A stretch of DNA of 34,673 nt from an uncultured Microbacteriaceae bacterium (GCA_903915075.1 CAIWRM010000067.1:1-34673), one strand, 5' to 3'. Counted from the first letter of the stretch, positions 1-7,456 are shown. The notes: a model not told the origin generated them from the sequence alone. Translations and numbers: made by a program.

Positions 1-164
1 GGCATCTCGTTCTCGGCCTTGAGGACGCCCACCTGCTGCGTGCACTTGAATCGTTCGGCGAGCAGGTGAATGAGCGCAGCGTCGATGTTGTCGATGCTCT
101 GGCGCAGCGATGCCAATCGCGCCACGGCCTCGGCGCTCATGGTCTCCCCGGAATCTGCGGTCAT
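1..164 (-). CDS. Chorismate mutase (AroQ type), N-terminal part
   Basis: The reverse strand read from an ATG at 164-162 gives about 54 residues before the left edge. After a short variable leader the sequence contains LRQSIDNIDAALIHLLAERF and then KCTQQVGVLKAENEMP. This matches the first helix of AroQ-type chorismate mutases, including the Arg of LRQSIDNID and the Lys of the VGVLK-type segment that contact the substrate in that family. The enzyme converts chorismate to prephenate for Phe/Tyr synthesis in the cytoplasm. The C-terminal half is outside the window, so a fusion partner cannot be excluded. A second in-frame ATG lies at 140-138. The box TAAAGT 7 bases before the first ATG suggests a leaderless transcript and favours the first start. 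Confidence 0.85.
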   Translation of the reverse strand, partial: MTADSGETMSAEAVARLASLRQSIDNIDAALIHLLAERFKCTQQVGVLKAENEM

Positions 165-171
165 GTTCCAA

Positions 172-177
172 ACTTTA
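172..177 (-). promoter_or_regulatory. -10 box of the chorismate mutase gene
   Basis: TAAAGT on the minus strand ends 7 bases before the ATG at 164. It fits the actinobacterial TANNNT hexamer at a leaderless distance, and no Shine-Dalgarno is visible. Confidence 0.45.
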
Positions 178-194
178 GCGCAGGCACGCGAACA

Positions 195-220
195 CGGGGC
201 CCCGGTTGACCGAGACCCCG
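195..220 (-). terminator. Possible hairpin downstream of the acidic-protein gene
   Basis: Positions 195-206 and 209-220 pair along about 11-12 bp with two G-U wobbles (CGGGG...CCCCG ends). The hairpin lies about 30 bases past the stop of the minus-strand gene at 251-808. No T-run follows, so it could be a factor-assisted terminator or chance in GC-rich DNA. Confidence 0.35.
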
Positions 221-250
221 CGTTCTTGGCTTTCGCGTTGTGGCTGGCGC

Positions 251-808
251 CTAGTTGTCGTCGCGGCTATTTCCGCGACCCGAGTTAGACGAACCAGAGT
301 TGACCTCGTCGTCGTCACTGTCTTCGTCGTCACGGCCGTCACGGCCGTCGGAGTCATCGGGGCTGTCGGAGTCATCACTGCTGTCGTCAGAATCCGAGTC
401 GTCTAATCCGTCGTGATTACTGCCGTGGTCGTTGTCACTGTCGCAGTCTTCGGTTTCCGTGCTGTCCGACACGTCATCGGTCGATTCGTCTGCCTCGTCA
501 ATGTCGTCGTCATCAACGCACACGACCGGGTCAGTGATTGGCGTGGGTTCTGGAGAAGGTGTGGGATCGGGGATTGTCGAGGGGTCCGTGGGAAGACCGG
601 TCGCCGGATCGATGGGCCAACCCGTCGCGGGGTCTATGACCCAGCCCGTGGTGGCGTCAATCAGTTGACCGGTGGTGGGATCCGTGACAGGAACGACAAC
701 GGATGCGGGTGCAACAAAACCGGCGCTCTGAGCCATCGCGAAACCCCCACCCACAAGGGCAAGGGGCACTGAGACAAGAAGGGCGGTCCGAAGGAGTGAT
801 TTATTCAT
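251..808 (-). CDS. Exported acidic Asp/Ser-rich protein with DPxTG repeats
   Basis: No family is recognised. The 185-residue product starts with a signal peptide (MNKSLLRTALLVSVPLALVG, with cleavage plausible near AMAQS around residue 27). Residues 43-78 hold four to five copies of an eight-residue unit (DPTTGQLI, DATTGWVI, DPATGWPI, DPATGLPT, DPST). A Pro/Thr linker follows at about 79-94. From residue 99 to the end the sequence is mainly Asp and Ser with some Glu and Gly, strongly negative and surely disordered. Cys97 and Cys122 flank the start of this tail and could form a disulfide outside the cell. No LPXTG sorting signal or C-terminal membrane anchor is seen. Role unknown; cation binding or a surface polyelectrolyte is only inference. 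The ATG is preceded by TAGCGT at 6 bases, indicating a leaderless transcript. Confidence 0.75.
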   Translation of the reverse strand: MNKSLLRTALLVSVPLALVGGGFAMAQSAGFVAPASVVVPVTDPTTGQLIDATTGWVIDPATGWPIDPATGLPTDPSTIPDPTPSPEPTPITDPVVCVDDDDIDEADESTDDVSDSTETEDCDSDNDHGSNHDGLDDSDSDDSSDDSDSPDDSDGRDGRDDEDSDDDEVNSGSSNSGRGNSRDDN

Positions 809-814
809 AACCCC

Positions 815-820
815 ACGCTA
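815..820 (-). promoter_or_regulatory. -10 box of the 185-residue acidic protein gene
   Basis: TAGCGT on the minus strand lies 6 bases before the ATG at 808. No Shine-Dalgarno can fit, so a leaderless mRNA is the simplest reading. Confidence 0.5.
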
Positions 821-923
821 TGAAGCCGCGATGTCATTTTTAGCCGACGGTCGGTCGCCAATTGCCCACAAACGAGTAAAGGTTCGTCGAAGAAGAACGA
901 GCGGGCAGGTTTATTGTTTGCGC

Positions 924-1613
924 CTAAACCTGAGCGGCGCGAGTGCGCGTGGGCACAACAAACTCATTGCCCGGCAAACTGTAGGCGTCATCGTCGACGC
1001 GTCCAGAGTCTTCGTCTTCGCCTTCGCCTTCGTCTTTCTCATCTTCGTTGTCGGAATTGCCCGAATCGGAGTCTTCGTCTGAGTTTTCATCGCGAGGACC
1101 TGAGCCCGACCCGCCCTCGGGCGAATCGTCGGAGCTGTCTTCGTCCGAGATCCCCCCATCCGAGCCGTCCTCGTCCAGGCCGTCGTCAAGAGAGCCCTCT
1201 TCGTTCACGCTCTCGTCGCTCGGGTCAAGACCATCGGGATCCTCGTCAGACGAGTTCCCCGAGTCGTTGCGGGAAAGAGCAGATGCACTCCAGGCCGATA
1301 CCTGTAACTCACAGTGCGCCTTGAAGACGTCGGCGAGACCCGAGATGAGGGCGGGGTTTTCCATGAGACTGGCAATCTGCGCACTGATCGTGGGGTCAAT
1401 CACGCCGGCCTCAACGGCATCGGCCAGTTGCCCCGTCAACTCTTGCGAGAGTTCCTGCGATACATCGTCAAGTCCAAGACTTCCCAGGGTGGCAGAGACC
1501 AACGCCTGCGCAATGGCGTCACTCGTCGCGGCGTTAGCGGGGTGCGCCACGAACGACACAGAAACACTCACGCCGAGTGCGATACCGATGGCGGCCAAGG
1601 TTTTGCGCATCAT
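924..1613 (-). CDS. Exported protein with helical domain and acidic tail
   Basis: This is an unrecognised protein of 229 residues. A signal peptide covers about residues 1-28 (hydrophobic core followed by HPANA-AT). An Ala/Leu-rich, probably helical domain of about 80 residues follows (DAIAQALVSATLGSLGLDD to FKAHCELQVSAW). A long Asp/Glu/Ser/Gly tail runs from about residue 115 to 205, and the protein ends with a less charged segment containing SLPGNEFVVPTRTRAA. The start ATG overlaps the stop of the upstream lipoprotein gene as ATGA at 1610-1613, so the two are translationally coupled. A second ATG directly follows and could be used instead. The layout (signal peptide, small domain, acidic tail) resembles the neighbour at 251-808, although sequence identity outside the acidic runs is not evident. 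The function is unknown. Confidence 0.75.
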   Translation of the reverse strand: MMRKTLAAIGIALGVSVSVSFVAHPANAATSDAIAQALVSATLGSLGLDDVSQELSQELTGQLADAVEAGVIDPTISAQIASLMENPALISGLADVFKAHCELQVSAWSASALSRNDSGNSSDEDPDGLDPSDESVNEEGSLDDGLDEDGSDGGISDEDSSDDSPEGGSGSGPRDENSDEDSDSGNSDNEDEKDEGEGEDEDSGRVDDDAYSLPGNEFVVPTRTRAAQV

Positions 1614-1924
1614 TTGCTTGCCACCGCCACGTCTTTTTCAGCCCGCTGGCGCCAGAGTTCGAGGGTGTTGGCAAGAATCGAGTCGCGAGCCTCATTGACC
1701 TCGGCCGACGAAACAATGTTCTTCTCGACCGCGGCCTGAATATCACCGGATGAAAGGATCACGGCCGCCAGAAGCACTCCGTCTGCAGTCACGTTGTCGG
1801 GCAACTGGTCGGTGAGGATATTGCCCGATTCAACGCCTGAGGGCAATGAGCACGCCGCGAGGGTTCCTGTGGCAATGGCAATCGCGCCAACGGCCACAAG
1901 AACCCCGGTCACAATCTTGCGCAT
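1610..1924 (-). CDS. Small lipoprotein of unknown function
   Basis: The 104-residue product has a lipoprotein signal: MRKIVTGVLV, a hydrophobic core, then the lipobox LAAC with Cys25 as the lipidated residue. The mature part is about 80 residues, probably helical, and contains AAVEKNIVSSAEVNEARDSI, which weakly echoes the AVEAGVIDPTISAQIASLM segment of the co-transcribed 229-residue protein. It is the first gene of a two-gene operon, coupled by a 4-bp stop/start overlap. The ATG has TACGCT 6 bases upstream and no Shine-Dalgarno, suggesting leaderless translation. No family or function is recognised. Confidence 0.75.
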   Translation of the reverse strand: MRKIVTGVLVAVGAIAIATGTLAACSLPSGVESGNILTDQLPDNVTADGVLLAAVILSSGDIQAAVEKNIVSSAEVNEARDSILANTLELWRQRAEKDVAVASK

Positions 1925-1930
1925 CCTTAC

Positions 1931-1936
1931 AGCGTA
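1931..1936 (-). promoter_or_regulatory. -10 box of the lipoprotein operon
   Basis: TACGCT on the minus strand lies 6 bases before the ATG at 1924 and fits TANNNT at leaderless spacing. Confidence 0.5.
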
Positions 1937-2005
1937 AGGGCATTACGCAACAGCGGTCTCTCGGCAACGTCAAAGATTTGACCAAGAATTTGTTTTGGGG
2001 CCCAG

Positions 2006-2018
2006 CCCGATTTTCGGG
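2006..2018 (-). terminator. Weak hairpin downstream of purA
   Basis: CCCGA, a TTT loop and TCGGG form a 5-bp stem about 57 bases beyond the purA stop. On the minus strand it is followed by A/T-rich sequence, but there is no clear T-run. Confidence 0.25.
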
Positions 2019-2042
2019 ACCGATTCCGCGATGTAGATCACT

Positions 2043-2084
2043 TCGCCTAAATCAGGTCGTCTAAATTGGGTCGCCTAAACCAGC
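2043..2084. repeat. 14-bp tandem repeat, three copies, across the purA stop
   Basis: Three contiguous 14-bp units are visible: TCGCCTAAATCAGG, TCGTCTAAATTGGG and TCGCCTAAACCAGC. The third unit contains the purA stop codon (CTA at 2075-2077, TAG on the minus strand). Each unit carries the same CTAAA core, so the minus strand has a TAG every 14 bases. Because 14 is not a multiple of 3, the three TAGs fall in three different reading frames. Confidence 0.85.
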
Positions 2085-3358
2085 TCGTGACGCACCACAA
2101 TGGCATCGCGGGCCGGGCCAACGCCGATCGCAGAGAAACGTGCACCACTCATCGCCTCAAGCGCGAGCACGTACTTCTGCGCGTTGGCGGGGAGGTCGTC
2201 GAACGAGCGCGCTCCCGTGATGTCTTCACTCCAGCCGGGGAAGTTTTCGTAAATCGGGGTGGCGTGATGAAAGTCGCTCTGGTTCACCGGAACCTCATCA
2301 ACCCGTGTGCCGTCGACGTCGTAGGCCACACAGACGGGAATCTGATCGAGACCCGTCAGCACATCCAGTTTGGTCAGCACGAAGTCGGTCACGCCATTAA
2401 TGCGCGTGGTATACCGCGCGATCGGGGCGTCGAACCATCCGCACCGACGAGGGCGTCCGGTGGTGGTACCAAACTCGAAACCCTTGGAGCGCAGGTACTC
2501 GCCCGAATCATCGAACAGCTCGGTGGGGAAAGGTCCCGAGCCAACGCGAGTCGTGTACGCCTTGACGACGGCAATCACGCGATCAACACGGGTGGGCCCG
2601 ATTCCCGATCCGGTGAGCGCACCGCCGCTGGTGGCATTCGACGACGTGACAAAGGGGTACGTTCCGTGGTCCACGTCGAGCATGGTGGCCTGGCCGCCCT
2701 CAAAAAGCACCGTTTTGTTTGCATCGAGCGCGTTATTGAGCTCGAGCGAGGTGTCACACACCATGGGGCGCAAGCGCTCGGCATACGACATGAGCTCGGT
2801 GACCACCTCGTCGGCCGTGATGGCGCGACGGTTGTAAATCTTGACGAGAAGGTGATTCTTAACCTCAAGGGCGCTCTCCACCTTCTGGCGCAGGATTCCC
2901 TCGTCAAAGATGTCCTGCACGCGAATGCCCACGCGATTAATCTTGTCGGCGTAGGTGGGGCCGATGCCGCGACCGGTGGTGCCAATCTGGCGCTTACCCA
3001 AGAAGCGTTCGGTCACCTTATCGAGTGTGCGGTGGTAGCTCGTGATGAGGTGCGCGTTGGCGCTCACGCGAAGCCGGGAGACGTCGATGCCTCGAGACGC
3101 GAGAGCCGAAATTTCGCCAAAGAGCACCTCGAGATCAATGACCACGCCGTTCGAAATCACGGGCGTCACGCCGGGCGTGAGGATGCCCGAGGGCAGCAGG
3201 TGAAGGGCGTACTTCTCGTCGCCAATAACGACCGTGTGGCCGGCATTGTTACCGCCGTTGAACTTGACCACGTAGTCGATACGGCTGGCCAAGAGGTCGG
3301 TGGCCTTGCCCTTACCCTCGTCGCCCCACTGGGCACCCACGAGAACGATTGCTGGCAT
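2075..3358 (-). CDS. purA: Adenylosuccinate synthetase
   Basis: PurA joins IMP and aspartate using GTP to make adenylosuccinate, the first committed step from IMP to AMP. The 427-residue product is a normal length. It has the N-terminal GTP loop GDEGKGK at 12-18 with catalytic Asp13, NNAGHTV with His41, and the signature [14 protein letters not shown] at about 124-137. I placed the start at the ATG at 3358-3356 ([15 protein letters not shown]) rather than the longer in-frame ATG, because family members begin there. It is preceded on the same strand by the TrmH-like gene, with about 130 bases and a dispersed repeat between them, so it probably has its own promoter. The stop codon lies inside a 14-bp tandem repeat. 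Confidence 0.97.
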   Translation of the reverse strand: MPAIVLVGAQWGDEGKGKATDLLASRIDYVVKFNGGNNAGHTVVIGDEKYALHLLPSGILTPGVTPVISNGVVIDLEVLFGEISALASRGIDVSRLRVSANAHLITSYHRTLDKVTERFLGKRQIGTTGRGIGPTYADKINRVGIRVQDIFDEGILRQKVESALEVKNHLLVKIYNRRAITADEVVTELMSYAERLRPMVCDTSLELNNALDANKTVLFEGGQATMLDVDHGTYPFVTSSNATSGGALTGSGIGPTRVDRVIAVVKAYTTRVGSGPFPTELFDDSGEYLRSKGFEFGTTTGRPRRCGWFDAPIARYTTRINGVTDFVLTKLDVLTGLDQIPVCVAYDVDGTRVDEVPVNQSDFHHATPIYENFPGWSEDITGARSFDDLPANAQKYVLALEAMSGARFSAIGVGPARDAIVVRHELV

Positions 3359-3430
3359 GACGATTCCCCTCGTCGATGTGTCGGCGAAGCGCAAGACGCA
3401 ACCTGCCAGTACCTGATTCTATCTCGCTTC

Positions 3431-3476
3431 TCGCCGGTCGAGCTTGTCGAGGCCTGATTTCGACAAGCTCAATCGA
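3431..3476. repeat. Dispersed intergenic repeat, short form
   Basis: The element begins TCGCCGGTCGAG and ends TGATTTCGACAAGCTCAATC. Both ends are found in reverse orientation at 15196-15257. Its arms GTCGAGCTTGTCGA and TCGACAAGCTC pair into an 11-bp or longer hairpin, so it may also fold in RNA. It lies in the purA/TrmH gap and stops just before the TrmH stop codon. Confidence 0.75.
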
Positions 3477-3487
3477 CGGCAGCGAGC

Positions 3488-4132
3488 TCAATCAACAAAG
3501 GCGTGCTGCAGTACCCACGAATGCATGGTGACGGCGGCAGCGGCCGACGCATTGATGGATCGCGTCGATCCAAACTGCGTGATCTCGATCACGTTGGTCG
3601 CCAGCGCAAGCGCTTCGGGCGACAAACCCGGACCCTCCTGGCCAAAAAGCATGAGGCATTTCTCGGGCCACACAAACGTTTCGATGGGCACACAGCCGGG
3701 AACATTGTCGATGGCCAGCACGGGAATGTTGTTCTCCGCTGCCCACACACCCAGGTCTGCCACGGTTTCGTGGTGCAGCACGTGTTGATATCGGTCCGTC
3801 ACCATGGCGCCGCGTTTGTTCCAGCGCTTTCGCCCGACGATGTGCACGGTGGCCGCTCCGAAGGCATTCGCGCTGCGCACGATCGACCCGATGTTCATGT
3901 CGTGCTGCCAGTTCTCAATGGCCACGTGAAACCCGTGTCGACGCGCATCGAGATCGGCCACAATCGCGTCCATGCGCCAGTACCGATAGCGGTCAATGAC
4001 GTTGCGGGTATCGCCGTCGCGCAGCAGTTCTGGATCAAACTCGGCACCCTCGGGCCACTCGCCCACCCACGGGCCAACGCCAGAAGTGCTGAGCTCGTGC
4101 GTCGGGGCAGGAATATGCTCGGGAGTATCCAC
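3488..4132 (-). CDS. TrmH/SpoU-family RNA 2'-O-methyltransferase
   Basis: The 214-residue product is a SPOUT methyltransferase. The three SpoU motifs are present: NIGSIVRSANAFGA from residue 80 (motif 1, with Arg86), LFGQEGPGLS at 162-171 (motif 2, floor of the SAM-binding knot) and STRSINASAAAA from 189 (motif 3, with Asn194). These enzymes methylate a ribose 2'-OH in tRNA or rRNA. Which RNA is modified cannot be told. An N-terminal extension of about 60 residues precedes the knot. The start is GTG at 4132-4130, supported by TAGATT 6 bases upstream and no Shine-Dalgarno. It is divergent from the oxidoreductase gene at 4182. Confidence 0.9.
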   Translation of the reverse strand: MDTPEHIPAPTHELSTSGVGPWVGEWPEGAEFDPELLRDGDTRNVIDRYRYWRMDAIVADLDARRHGFHVAIENWQHDMNIGSIVRSANAFGAATVHIVGRKRWNKRGAMVTDRYQHVLHHETVADLGVWAAENNIPVLAIDNVPGCVPIETFVWPEKCLMLFGQEGPGLSPEALALATNVIEITQFGSTRSINASAAAAVTMHSWVLQHAFVD

Positions 4133-4138
4133 CTTTGA

Positions 4139-4144
4139 AATCTA
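4139..4144 (-). promoter_or_regulatory. -10 box of the TrmH-like gene
   Basis: TAGATT on the minus strand lies 6 bases before the GTG at 4132, consistent with a leaderless mRNA. Confidence 0.5.
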
Positions 4145-4181
4145 GACCGGTACGCCTCTTCGGAAGGAATCCTCCAGCATC

Positions 4182-5147
4182 GTGTCTCACGCCATCGTTA
4201 TCAATCACCCCGGCGACTCGTCGGTTCTCAACTACCGCGAGGTGGCCGACCCCGTGGCCGCGCCCGGTGAAGTGTTGATTCGCACCACCGCAATCGGCAT
4301 CAACTACATCGACGTTTACCACCGCGAGGGAAAGTACCCGGTTGACTACCCGTTCACGCCGGGCAAGGAAGCTGTGGGAATCATCGTGGCGCTCGGTGAG
4401 GGCGTCACGGGTCTTGCCGTGGGCGATCGGATTGCCACCACGGAGGCGGCCCGTGCCTATGCCGAGCTGGTCGTCGTTCCCGCTGAGGGCGCGCTTCCCG
4501 TTCCCGCCGAACTCTCGGACGACGTTGCCGTTGCCCTACCGCTTCAGGGCATGACCGCGCACTACCTCGTGAACTCCAGCTTCTCCCTCGAGGCCGGTCA
4601 GACCTGCATTGTGCACGCGGCCGCCGGTGGCGTGGGGCTGCTACTAACGCAGATGGCTAAAGCAAAGGGCGCGCGCGTCATCGCCACGGTGTCGACTCCC
4701 GAAAAGGAGATTCTGGCCCGCGAAGCCGGAGCCGATGTGGTGCTGGGATACGACGACTTTTCGGCACAGGCGCGAGAACTCACCGACGGCCTCGGCGTTC
4801 ACGTGGTCTACGACGGCGTGGGCAAGACCACCTTTGATGCGTCTCTCGCCGCGCTTCGGGTTCGGGGTGTTCTGGTGTCGTTCGGCTCGGCATCCGGTGC
4901 CGTGGCGCCTCTTGACGTGTCACGCTTAGCCCAGGGAGGTTCGCTCACCGTGACGCGGCCCACACTCTGGAGCTTTCTGCAAACACCCGAAGAGCGGGCC
5001 TGGCGCTGGGGCGAGGTGAGCGCGGCCGCAGCAAGCGGAAAACTGCACGTGCGGGTGGGAGCCGTCTTCCCGCTCAGCGATACCGCTGGCGCCCACGATG
5101 CTCTCACCGGTCGTCACACCACCGGCAAGGTTGTGCTGATTCCCTAG
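4182..5147 (+). CDS. NADPH:quinone oxidoreductase (MDR family)
   Basis: This 321-residue protein belongs to the medium-chain dehydrogenase/reductase superfamily, quinone oxidoreductase (Qor) type. Residues 1-125 form the catalytic GroES-like domain (AIGINYIDVYHREGKYP, then FTPGKEAVGIIV). The nucleotide-binding site is AAAGGVGLLLTQMAK from about residue 146. The catalytic and structural zinc cysteines of alcohol dehydrogenases are absent, as expected for Qor. Such enzymes reduce quinones or activated alkenes with NADPH in the cytoplasm, and the real substrate is unknown. The start is GTG at 4182, with GGAAGGA at 4162-4168 as Shine-Dalgarno, although the 13-base spacing is long. It converges with pyrE, with 33 bases between the stops. 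Confidence 0.92.
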   Translation: MSHAIVINHPGDSSVLNYREVADPVAAPGEVLIRTTAIGINYIDVYHREGKYPVDYPFTPGKEAVGIIVALGEGVTGLAVGDRIATTEAARAYAELVVVPAEGALPVPAELSDDVAVALPLQGMTAHYLVNSSFSLEAGQTCIVHAAAGGVGLLLTQMAKAKGARVIATVSTPEKEILAREAGADVVLGYDDFSAQARELTDGLGVHVVYDGVGKTTFDASLAALRVRGVLVSFGSASGAVAPLDVSRLAQGGSLTVTRPTLWSFLQTPEERAWRWGEVSAAAASGKLHVRVGAVFPLSDTAGAHDALTGRHTTGKVVLIP

Positions 5148-5180
5148 CGCCGTGTCCCAACGGGCGGCGTCAATAGTGGG

Positions 5181-5729
5181 CTACGCGAGGCCGAGGTCGG
5201 CGAGGCCTAGTGCCGCAAAGTACGGATACCCCGCAGACTCGATGCGCTCCTTGGCACCCGTGTTGCGATCCACCACGACGGCAACCGCCGCCACCGTCGC
5301 GCCCGCACGCTCGAGTGCCTCAATGGCGGCCAATGGCGAACCGCCGGTCGTCGACGTGTCCTCGAGCACAATCACGCGCTTGCCCGAAAGCTCGGGCCCT
5401 TCGACCTGTTTGCCCCGACCGTGGTCCTTCGGCTGCTTGCGCACCACGAACGCGTCGTAGGCAAGACCGCGCGCAACTCCTTGGTGCATAACGGCCGCGG
5501 CAATCGGGTCGGCGCCCATGGTGAGACCGCCCACAGCGGCGATGTCGGGGATGCCCGCAATCAGATCCAGCATCACCTGACCGATGAGGGGCGCCACAAC
5601 GTGATCAAGGCTCACGCGGCGAAGGTCAACGTAGTAGGTGGCCTTCTGGCCGCTCGTGAGCGTGAAGTCTCCGTGAAAAACGGCGTCACGTTTGATGTGT
5701 TCGATGAGCTCGGTGCGTGCGTCAGACAT
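5181..5729 (-). CDS. pyrE: Orotate phosphoribosyltransferase
   Basis: PyrE transfers the phosphoribosyl group of PRPP to orotate, giving OMP in de novo pyrimidine synthesis. The 182-residue protein is of usual length. It carries the flexible loop RKQPKDHGRGKQVEG at 97-111, whose Lys and His residues contact PRPP, and the PRPP motif VIVLEDTSTTGGS at 119-131. The N-terminus (HGDFTLTSGQKATYYVDLR) binds orotate. The ATG has TAGTCT 6 bases upstream and no Shine-Dalgarno, so it appears leaderless. The gene is divergent from xthA, with 48 bases between the two start codons. Confidence 0.96.
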   Translation of the reverse strand: MSDARTELIEHIKRDAVFHGDFTLTSGQKATYYVDLRRVSLDHVVAPLIGQVMLDLIAGIPDIAAVGGLTMGADPIAAAVMHQGVARGLAYDAFVVRKQPKDHGRGKQVEGPELSGKRVIVLEDTSTTGGSPLAAIEALERAGATVAAVAVVVDRNTGAKERIESAGYPYFAALGLADLGLA

Positions 5730-5735
5730 GAGCCC

Positions 5736-5741
5736 AGACTA
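5736..5741 (-). promoter_or_regulatory. -10 box of pyrE
   Basis: TAGTCT on the minus strand lies 6 bases before the pyrE ATG at 5729. Confidence 0.5.
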
Positions 5742-5765
5742 CCCGCGCCACGCACCGGTGGGCAC

Positions 5766-5771
5766 TAGCGT
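5766..5771 (+). promoter_or_regulatory. -10 box of xthA
   Basis: TAGCGT lies 6 bases before the ATG at 5778. It is the same hexamer and spacing as upstream of the acidic-protein gene at 808. Confidence 0.5.
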
Positions 5772-5777
5772 TGAGGC

Positions 5778-6611
5778 ATGCGCATCGCCACCTGGAACGT
5801 GAATTCGATTCGCGCCCGAGTGGACCGCGTGGTCGACTACCTGCACCGCGAGAACGTCGATGTGCTCTGTATGCAGGAGATCAAGTGTCGCGAAAATCAG
5901 TTTCCGCTGGAGGCGTTTGAGGCAGCCGGTTACGAGGTAGCACTGCACGGACTCAACCAGTGGAACGGCGTAGCCATCGCATCTCGGCTGCCCATTGAGG
6001 ATGTGGCAATCGGCTTCGAGTCGATGCCCGGATTTGGCCCGCTCGACGATGCTGGTAAACCGCCTCTCGAGGCGCGGGCGATTGGTGCGACCATCGAGGG
6101 CCTGCGACTGTGGAGCCTCTACGTTCCCAATGGGCGCGAGCTCGACAATCCCCACTACCCCTACAAACTCGAGTGGTTGGGGGGCCTTGCGCGCGACATG
6201 ACCTCATGGATGGCCGCTAACCCGGATGAGCCACTGGCCCTGCTGGGCGACTGGAACGTGGCGCCGTTTGACAGAGATGTGTGGGACATGGACCAGTTCG
6301 TGGGATCCACCCACGTCTCGCAACCCGAACGAGACGCGTTTTTTGCCTTTGAGTCGGTCGGGTTCACCGATGTGGTGCGCGAGCGAGTTCCCGAGGGCTA
6401 CACCTACTGGGACTATAAGCAACTGCGGTTTCCCCGCAATGAGGGAATGCGCATCGACTTCATTCTCGCGAACTCGGCGTTTGCCAACCTCGTAGATTCG
6501 GCACACATCGCCCGCGACGAGCGCAAGGGCGACGGACCGAGCGATCACGTTCCTGTGGTTGTCGATTTGGACTATGGTGACGAAGAAGACGACCGTCCGA
6601 TGATTTTTTAG
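5778..6611 (+). CDS. xthA: Exodeoxyribonuclease III (AP endonuclease)
   Basis: This 277-residue enzyme of the endonuclease/exonuclease/phosphatase fold cuts DNA at abasic sites and removes 3' blocks during base-excision repair. Visible active-site parts are TWNVNSIRAR (Asn7), MQEIKC (Glu34, metal ligand), LYVPNGRE, LLGDWNVAP (Asp and Asn), RIDFIL and the terminal GPSDHVPVVVDL, whose Asp-His pair is catalytic. The C-terminal tail DYGDEEDDRPMIF is acidic. It appears leaderless, with TAGCGT 6 bases upstream. The next gene begins 10 bases after the stop and is probably co-transcribed. Confidence 0.95.
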   Translation: MRIATWNVNSIRARVDRVVDYLHRENVDVLCMQEIKCRENQFPLEAFEAAGYEVALHGLNQWNGVAIASRLPIEDVAIGFESMPGFGPLDDAGKPPLEARAIGATIEGLRLWSLYVPNGRELDNPHYPYKLEWLGGLARDMTSWMAANPDEPLALLGDWNVAPFDRDVWDMDQFVGSTHVSQPERDAFFAFESVGFTDVVRERVPEGYTYWDYKQLRFPRNEGMRIDFILANSAFANLVDSAHIARDERKGDGPSDHVPVVVDLDYGDEEDDRPMIF

Positions 6612-6620
6612 GGAGAAGTC

Positions 6621-6992
6621 ATGGCATCCACACCCGAACAAGTTACCCCCGCTGCGGCATCGACGGCCCCAGGTAAGAAGAGAGTTTCGCGCACCACAGA
6701 CATTGTGCTGAGCATTGTTTTCTTGTGTGTTCAGATGGGATTCGTCTTCGTTCTCTATATCGTCCTGTACATCCTGTATGGCTTGACGGGAAGCTCGGGC
6801 ACCTTTGCCTCTGATGCCGGCGAGATCATCGCGCAATTCGGGCCAGGCGTGATCTTTATCGCCAACGTCGTTGTCGGGCTGGTGTTGATGCTCACGAAGC
6901 GAACATCATGGATTGCAACCATGGTGGGTCTCATGGCGAGCGGGCTTGTGTTCTGGTTGGGCTTTGCCCTCAGCTACCTCTCTAACGATTAG
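6621..6992 (+). CDS. Small membrane protein, paralog 1
   Basis: The 123-residue protein has no recognised function. An Ala/Pro/Thr-rich cytosolic leader (about 1-20) is followed by KKRVSRTTDIVLSIVFL and three hydrophobic segments at about 27-52, 70-90 and 96-118. GKKRVSR before the first segment is a positive-inside signal. The downstream gene at 7046 has the same layout and the same KKRVSRxTDIxLxIVFL junction, so the pair arose by tandem duplication. It has a good Shine-Dalgarno (AGGGAGAA) and follows xthA by 9 bases. A Microbacteriaceae-restricted family is possible, but I cannot confirm this. Confidence 0.8.
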   Translation: MASTPEQVTPAAASTAPGKKRVSRTTDIVLSIVFLCVQMGFVFVLYIVLYILYGLTGSSGTFASDAGEIIAQFGPGVIFIANVVVGLVLMLTKRTSWIATMVGLMASGLVFWLGFALSYLSND

Positions 6993-7045
6993 GGTTCATT
7001 TGTGGCTGATCACATTTTCTGCCCGATAATTACTGAGGAGCTCGA

Positions 7046-7456
7046 ATGACCAACACTCCTGCAACGCCCGATTCACCGGCGTCCGCTACTCCGAGCGCCT
7101 CAGCCCCCGCCGCGCCCGCGGCGCCCAAGAAGCGTGTGTCGCGCGGCACCGACATCGCCCTCACGATTGTCTTCTTGGTGCTTCAGGTTGCTCTGGTTTT
7201 CGCGCTCATCTTGCCGGCGCTCTTTCTTGTCATGGCTTCGTCGGGATGCTTCGAACCGTGCAACATTGACGTGGTTTCGGTCGGTTTCTATATCGCACTG
7301 CTCGGCCCCGGCGTAGTGTTTGTGGTCAACCTCATCCTGAGCCTTGTGTTCCTGGTGCAAAAGCGCACGGCGTGGTTGTTGTCTCTGCTGGGTGCCGTGG
7401 CCAGCTTGCTCGTCTTCCTGCTCGGCGTTGCCATCGTCTTCGTTCAGACCGGCTAG
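7046..7456 (+). CDS. Small membrane protein, paralog 2
   Basis: This 136-residue protein is the paralog of the preceding gene. The leader at about 1-30 is Ala/Pro/Ser-rich and low in complexity. KKRVSRGTDIALTIVFL follows, with three membrane segments at about 35-60, 78-100 and 107-132. The loop between the first two holds Cys residues (SSGCFEPCNID) that are absent from paralog 1 and could form a disulfide outside the membrane. The Shine-Dalgarno GAGGAG is well placed. The function is unknown. Confidence 0.8.
   Translation: MTNTPATPDSPASATPSASAPAAPAAPKKRVSRGTDIALTIVFLVLQVALVFALILPALFLVMASSGCFEPCNIDVVSVGFYIALLGPGVVFVVNLILSLVFLVQKRTAWLLSLLGAVASLLVFLLGVAIVFVQTG

Noticed and set aside
251-1250. 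Repetitive Ser/Asp codon runs that resemble a repeat array or CRISPR
   Set aside because: The units are irregular, in frame and lack spacers. They encode low-complexity acidic tails.
2066-3457. 463-residue open frame on the plus strand opposite purA
   Set aside because: It lies antisense to a clear purA, has no start signal or family motif, and high G+C makes such frames common.
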